DNA of 64,000 nt from Obelidium mucronatum (Eukaryota > Chytridiomycota > Chytridiomycetes > Chytridiales > Chytriomycetaceae), in NCBI GenBank assembly GCA_025765595.1, contig JAIVFH010000001.1, positions 620,001 to 684,000 of the forward strand. The letters are read 5' to 3'. Shown here piece after piece: positions 60,159 to 64,000 of this stretch. Position 1 is the first letter of the stretch. The number at the start of each line of letters is the position of its first letter. The position numbers and the translations under genes are program-made. The notes under the pieces were generated by a model. That model was not told the origin of the DNA. It saw nothing but the letters and a program-made list of their open reading frames with translations, and searched no databases.

Positions 60159-61346
60159 ATGGGTTCTGATGACGAAACTGGAGACGACTTTATCGAGCTC
60201 GAACACGCGCACGATGATTCTGCCGCTAGCAACTCTTTGACTAACGACGCACCCTTGAAAGAAACCTCGAAAGAAACGTGTCCGATTTGCCTGGAGTCGC
60301 TCTCTTCAACACAATGCTGTCTCGTCAGCTGTTTTCACTCCTTTTGCCTCGACTGCATTTCAACGTGGGCAAGAACTAGCGAACATTGTCCTTTGTGCAA
60401 ATGCAACATTAGTGATGCACTCTCGTCTCTTGGTATTGTGAAACTGCGGAGTCCATCAACATCACAAACACAGACAACCTCAACCTCTCGACCCGCTCAG
60501 CAGCAGCATACTGCGGCACCCACTTCAAGAAGAGTGACGAATCACATTCGATGGGGTGTTCGAGAAGACCTATCGTCCATGCTTGAGTCTACATCCCATC
60601 GGTCAATCATCTACACGAATTCTCTCTTTGTCAAACATGTGGCGTCCAACATACACACGAAATTTCGTCCTCTTCCATCACCTACGGAATTCCGTCGTCA
60701 ATCGATGCAGAATCCGTCATTTCGTTCAAAGATGGTCAACTGGATACGGAGAGACTTGCGGGTCATCTTGGGACTGCAGGACGTTGAAATCGTGATTGAA
60801 TATGTACTGGCTGTTTTGGAGAAGCATCCGTTGCAAACTGAAGATGCGATGCAGCTGTTGCGGCCGTATTTGAGAGACAGGACTGAGCATTTTGTGCATG
60901 AGTTGGTGTCTTTTCTGCGCTCTGGATTGACAATAGATGCCTATGATGCGGTTGCTCAATATGACAGTGTGATGACTTCACCTGACCGTAGTGGTGGTGA
61001 GATGCAACCAGGAAACCGACATTACAGCAGCAACGACGGACACAATGAAAGCGGCTCATCTACTAGTACAGGTGTATCTATTTCAGCAACACACTCACCA
61101 AGAAGCGATGATGGTCTCAGGAATACAAGGTATCGACAACCAGACTCCTTGCCATTGGATCCACCATTACTGAAATCAAACGATCCAAACCTGGCTGGGC
61201 GTAAAAGGCGCATCGAAATCGTAGAAATCCCAGTCCCGCCTCCCAAGGAGCTCCGGATAGCAGGCTGTACTTCAAACAGCCTTGATGAACCACGGAAAAT
61301 GTCCTTTAGAATTGTAGGACGAGCGAATAAAGAGGCAGATGTCTGA
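60159..61346 (+). CDS. Topors-like RING finger E3 ligase
   Basis: Single-exon ORF of about 395 residues from the ATG at 60159 (GSDDETGDDFIELEH); an upstream in-frame ATG at 60066 lies in poor context. The RING reads CPICLESL, CFHSFCLDCISTW, HCPLCKCN (C3HC4). The mid-region WIRRDLRVILGLQDVEIVIE, LRPYLRDRTEHFVHELVSFL, then DAYDAVAQYD is the conserved domain next to the RING in Topors, an E3 for ubiquitin and SUMO that is nuclear and also found at ciliary bases. The C-terminal third is disordered with a basic cluster GRKRRIEIVEIPVPPPKE. Serine/arginine repeats of animal Topors are absent. Confidence 0.8.
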   Translation: MGSDDETGDDFIELEHAHDDSAASNSLTNDAPLKETSKETCPICLESLSSTQCCLVSCFHSFCLDCISTWARTSEHCPLCKCNISDALSSLGIVKLRSPSTSQTQTTSTSRPAQQQHTAAPTSRRVTNHIRWGVREDLSSMLESTSHRSIIYTNSLFVKHVASNIHTKFRPLPSPTEFRRQSMQNPSFRSKMVNWIRRDLRVILGLQDVEIVIEYVLAVLEKHPLQTEDAMQLLRPYLRDRTEHFVHELVSFLRSGLTIDAYDAVAQYDSVMTSPDRSGGEMQPGNRHYSSNDGHNESGSSTSTGVSISATHSPRSDDGLRNTRYRQPDSLPLDPPLLKSNDPNLAGRKRRIEIVEIPVPPPKELRIAGCTSNSLDEPRKMSFRIVGRANKEADV

Positions 61347-61508
61347 GTAAAACAATGAACTCGTTTAGAATGCTTGGACAATGCTTGGGACAGGTTTGGA
61401 CACGTTTGAACACGTTTGGTGCCTGGGCGCCTTGGCGTTACGAATGAGTTTCCAAGAACAGCATTGCCACAGTGCACCAGACAAAACAGCTTCAAAAACA
61501 GCAGCAGC

Positions 61509-63570
61509 ATGCCCGACGGCCGCACCAGCACAGTCCGGGCGCCGCTTCTGCGGTTCGACACGCGGCGCTTCGGCTTCCTCGGGCGCGCGAGCATCGGGTC
61601 GCCGCCGCCGGACGCGGGGCTGCTCGCGCTGGCGTTCGACGCGCCGGGCGGCGGCGACAGCGACAGCGACAGCGACGCTCTAGCCCCGCTGGGCGCGGCG
61701 CAGGTGCTCGCGCTGTTCTGCGCCAACGAGCCGCTGCCCGCGGGATCGAAAGTGGCGCCGCGCCTCGTCGGCCGCTTCGGCCACAGCATCAACGACGCCG
61801 GCATCGCCATGCTGTGCGACGAGCCCGTCAAGCGGCTGTCGTGGGTCTTCGGCCCTGACACAATCGCCGGCTTCCTGACGAAAACACCCGCCGAGGCGAT
61901 GCTGTCCGTGGGCTTCTCAAAGACCTGGCTGAGTCACAGGATCGAAGACAAAACAACCCATTCGCTGCTCTTGTTTGAGTGTCCGGAAAACGAGCGCGTC
62001 CTGGCAACGTGGGACAATGTCATGGCCTTGATAAAAGAACACTACGGCGACGACATCTACGAGAGAGACTGAAGCCTTTCGTGTTTGACTTGAAGACTAC
62101 CCATATCAAAGATATTGACCCAAAAGGCCGACTCCGGTATGGTATTTGAGTACCGTATTTCCATTGCTCTGCTCTCACAACACAATAACTATAACTCTAA
62201 ACTCTTCTCGAAAACCAATTAGATATATTTACGAGCTTCCCATGATTGAAAAAGTCTTTCATCCGGAATTTTACTCGCCTGAACGATTCTGTGCGAAAAA
62301 GTTGGAAAGTCTAAGCCTCTACGACGTAAGTTCGATTTTAGAGTATACCAAGCAAGGCTAAATTGCATTAAAATTATTAAATAGGCCCGTGGATTCTTGT
62401 ACCACACCATAGGATGCAGTTACCTCTTTTTCGGAAAAGGTCATTCAAGAGACCCAAATGGCGAAGACAAGTTTGAATATCTAGTACCCAACCAACGAAT
62501 CAGCAGCATCCCCAACTACGCGATGGAAAAAGTGGAGATTTCTGCTACTGATTTGGTGGGAATCTATGGCGGAAAGATCCTGAACAAGAAGGAACGATGC
62601 GAATTGATTGCAAAAATGTTTAGAGATAACGAAGCTATTCAACCCGACTCGATGCTAACAGAAGGGATTGTTGGAAGATTTGTGGCTGGAACGAGGAATG
62701 AGGACTTTGAGAGGTTGGCTGGAGAATCTGTGAACGAGGTTGCATTTGTAAGTATCTTTTCATTTCTGTGTGATTTTTGGCTGACACTGTAAAACGTAAG
62801 GTTTTTGGAGGCGATACTATTCGAACGTTCTGTGGCATGAGCGCGTCCAAAGCCCTTATTTCCCTTGGATTCACCAAAGAAACTTTGGTTTCAATGAGCA
62901 AGAGCAATTTCAAGCATAAGCTCATTTTATTTCCAGAACCGTCTCTATGTCGCCAAGCCAAATGGCATCACGTGATGGAAATGGTGCTAGACTGCTATGG
63001 ACAAGATGTGCACAGGAAGTTGTTGCCTCATTTGACGGATCTGAAGCTGACGGATTACAAGGACATTGATCCTCACCAGCGTTTGATGTAAGAGAAATGG
63101 AGAAAAATTGTTGGAAATTTTTTGTAACTGTTTAAACTTCAACAAACAGAGAAATCGCGTCTCTTCCTCATCATGAAAAGATGAAGCACCCTGAGTTCTA
63201 CTCACCATCGAAAATACGGAAAATTAGTAACGTTAGCCTCTATGATGTAAAAAGATTGTACTTCTACTACCAATTTCTGTTACATTTGCTTACCCCCAAA
63301 AAAAATCATTAGGCGCGAGGTTTCTTCTACCATTCAATGAGATGCAACCCCCTGTTTGAAGGTTCAACTTTAAGAAACCCCATTTCCTATTTGGTGTGCT
63401 AATCTCTTCCTCTTTCCTTTTTTTTCTTATTCCGATTAGGACTTGGTTATACACGATCGAGAAATGGAGATGACGACCGAGCGGAATATCTTGTCCGGAA
63501 TCATAAAATCTCTGAATTGGTGGATGCAGTTGTTGTGGATGTTGAGTTTTATGAAAACGAGTTGGTTTGA
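61509..63570 (+). CDS. Unrecognised protein with two copies of a ~250-residue module
   Basis: First exon (61509 to about 62069) starts PDGRTSTVRAPLLRFDTRRF and is extremely GC-rich at its 5' end. Module 1: LVGRFGHSINDAG, VFGPDTIAGFLT, TPAEAMLSVGFSKTWL, DNVMALIKEHYGDDIYER, HIKDIDPKGRLR, HPEFYSPERF, SLYD spliced to ARGFLYHTIGC, EYLVPNQRI, VEISATDLVG. Module 2, in the same protein: IVGRFVAGTRNE, VFGGDTIRTFCG, SASKALISLGFTKETL, HHVMEMVLDCYGQDVHRKL, YKDIDPHQRLM, HPEFYSPSKI, SLYD spliced to ARGFFYHSMRC, EYLVRNHKI, VEFYENELV, stop at 63568-63570. The SLYD/ARGF splice site is conserved between modules. I do not recognise the fold or function. Confidence 0.65.
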
Positions 63571-63599
63571 TTATGATATAATATATACTTGGAAACGGT

Positions 63600-63800
63600 A
63601 ATAAAATGACAGTTAAGGAGATTTTTGTTCTTTGATATTCCTGAAAGAGAGAATGTTTCCTTGTATGACATAAGAAATGTGTTTTTGAATTCTTTAGTCT
63701 AACTAATAACGCAGAAAGCCAAAAGGATTCTTTCATCACTCTATGAGGTGCGATTCCATGTTTGAAGGTTCAATGTTATTCTTTTTAGTGTCAGAATCGT
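63600..63800 (+). pseudogene. Partial third copy of the SLYD-ARGF module
   Basis: ERENVSLYD at about 63645-63675 is followed, after an intron-like gap ending ACGCAG, by KPKGFFHHSMRCDSMFEGS (63718-63775). Both parts match the second module (NVSLYD; ARGFFYHSMRCNPLFEG). The preceding VFG-to-DIDP part of the module is missing, so it is a decayed fragment or a further exon of a gene whose other parts lie outside this window. Beyond 63800 I see no gene. Confidence 0.45.
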
Positions 63801-64000
63801 TAGATTTCGGAATTGGAAGAAGCCGTGGAGTTTTAAGAGGTAAGCCTCATAAGAATAATTCTCTCAAGATAGAGACATTCACAGTATGCTTACATTATTT
63901 TTTTTTTTACATTGAACGAATATACCCAAACCCCACAACACCACCAAAAGTCTTCTTCTTTTGCCGCGCCAATTCAGCCTCCTTTATCACGTCCATAAAA

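Noticed and set aside
1..64000. CRISPR arrays, bacterial operons, tRNA or rRNA genes
   Set aside because: No regularly spaced repeats, no cloverleaf or rRNA sequence noticed on reading; the gene structure is eukaryotic.

Overview
The window is nuclear DNA from a zoosporic (flagellated) fungus, most likely a chytrid or close relative. Three things point there. Genes are split by many short GT-AG introns (mostly about 50-90 bases) and packed only tens to hundreds of bases apart. Fungal proteins (the ERMES subunit MDM12, an NVJ2/TEX2-type protein, APC10, glycogen debranching enzyme) sit beside cilium proteins that flagellum-less fungi lack (an outer-arm dynein heavy chain and the ciliary-tip protein CEP104). 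Species cannot be fixed from the sequence alone.

Layout. 1-13 kb, minus strand: CEP104 (runs off the left edge), a macrodomain/PARG-like protein, an F-box protein, a cyclic-nucleotide-gated channel with an unusual pore, and Integrator subunit 9. 13-18 kb: MDM12, a small TATA-driven gene, three neighbouring disordered proteins (the third a Jupiter/HN1 microtubule-protein relative), then a CZIB/DUF866 zinc protein on the minus strand. 18-27 kb: a double cyclic-nucleotide-binding protein, a TMCO4-type (DUF726) hydrolase and a TEX2/NVJ2 SMP protein. 27-33 kb: glycogen debranching enzyme. 33.6-48 kb: a 14.4-kb beta-class axonemal outer-arm dynein heavy chain. 48-58.4 kb: four copies of a fungal multi-span membrane protein family, interrupted by APC10 and a 3.6-kb mobile element. 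58.8-64 kb: S1/P1 nuclease, a Topors-like RING E3, and an unrecognised protein built of a repeated ~250-residue module.

The most striking structure is at 53273-56879. Perfect 189-bp terminal inverted repeats begin CACCCGG and end CCGGGTG, and are flanked by an exact 8-bp direct duplication (AAAATCGA), the mark of a cut-and-paste DNA transposon. No transposase is recognisable inside. Instead each terminal repeat holds the 5' end of a gene reading inward, giving two diverged convergent copies of one unknown gene. The element sits about 21 bases upstream of the start codon of the fourth membrane-protein gene.

Two themes run through the window. First, it carries flagellar motility plus cyclic-nucleotide signalling (CEP104, dynein, channel, double cNMP protein), and two ER-contact-site lipid-transfer proteins (MDM12, TEX2/NVJ2). 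Second, many otherwise convincing genes need single-base corrections, nearly always removal of one extra base, to read through. The simplest reading is residual insertion errors in the assembly, but this should be tested.
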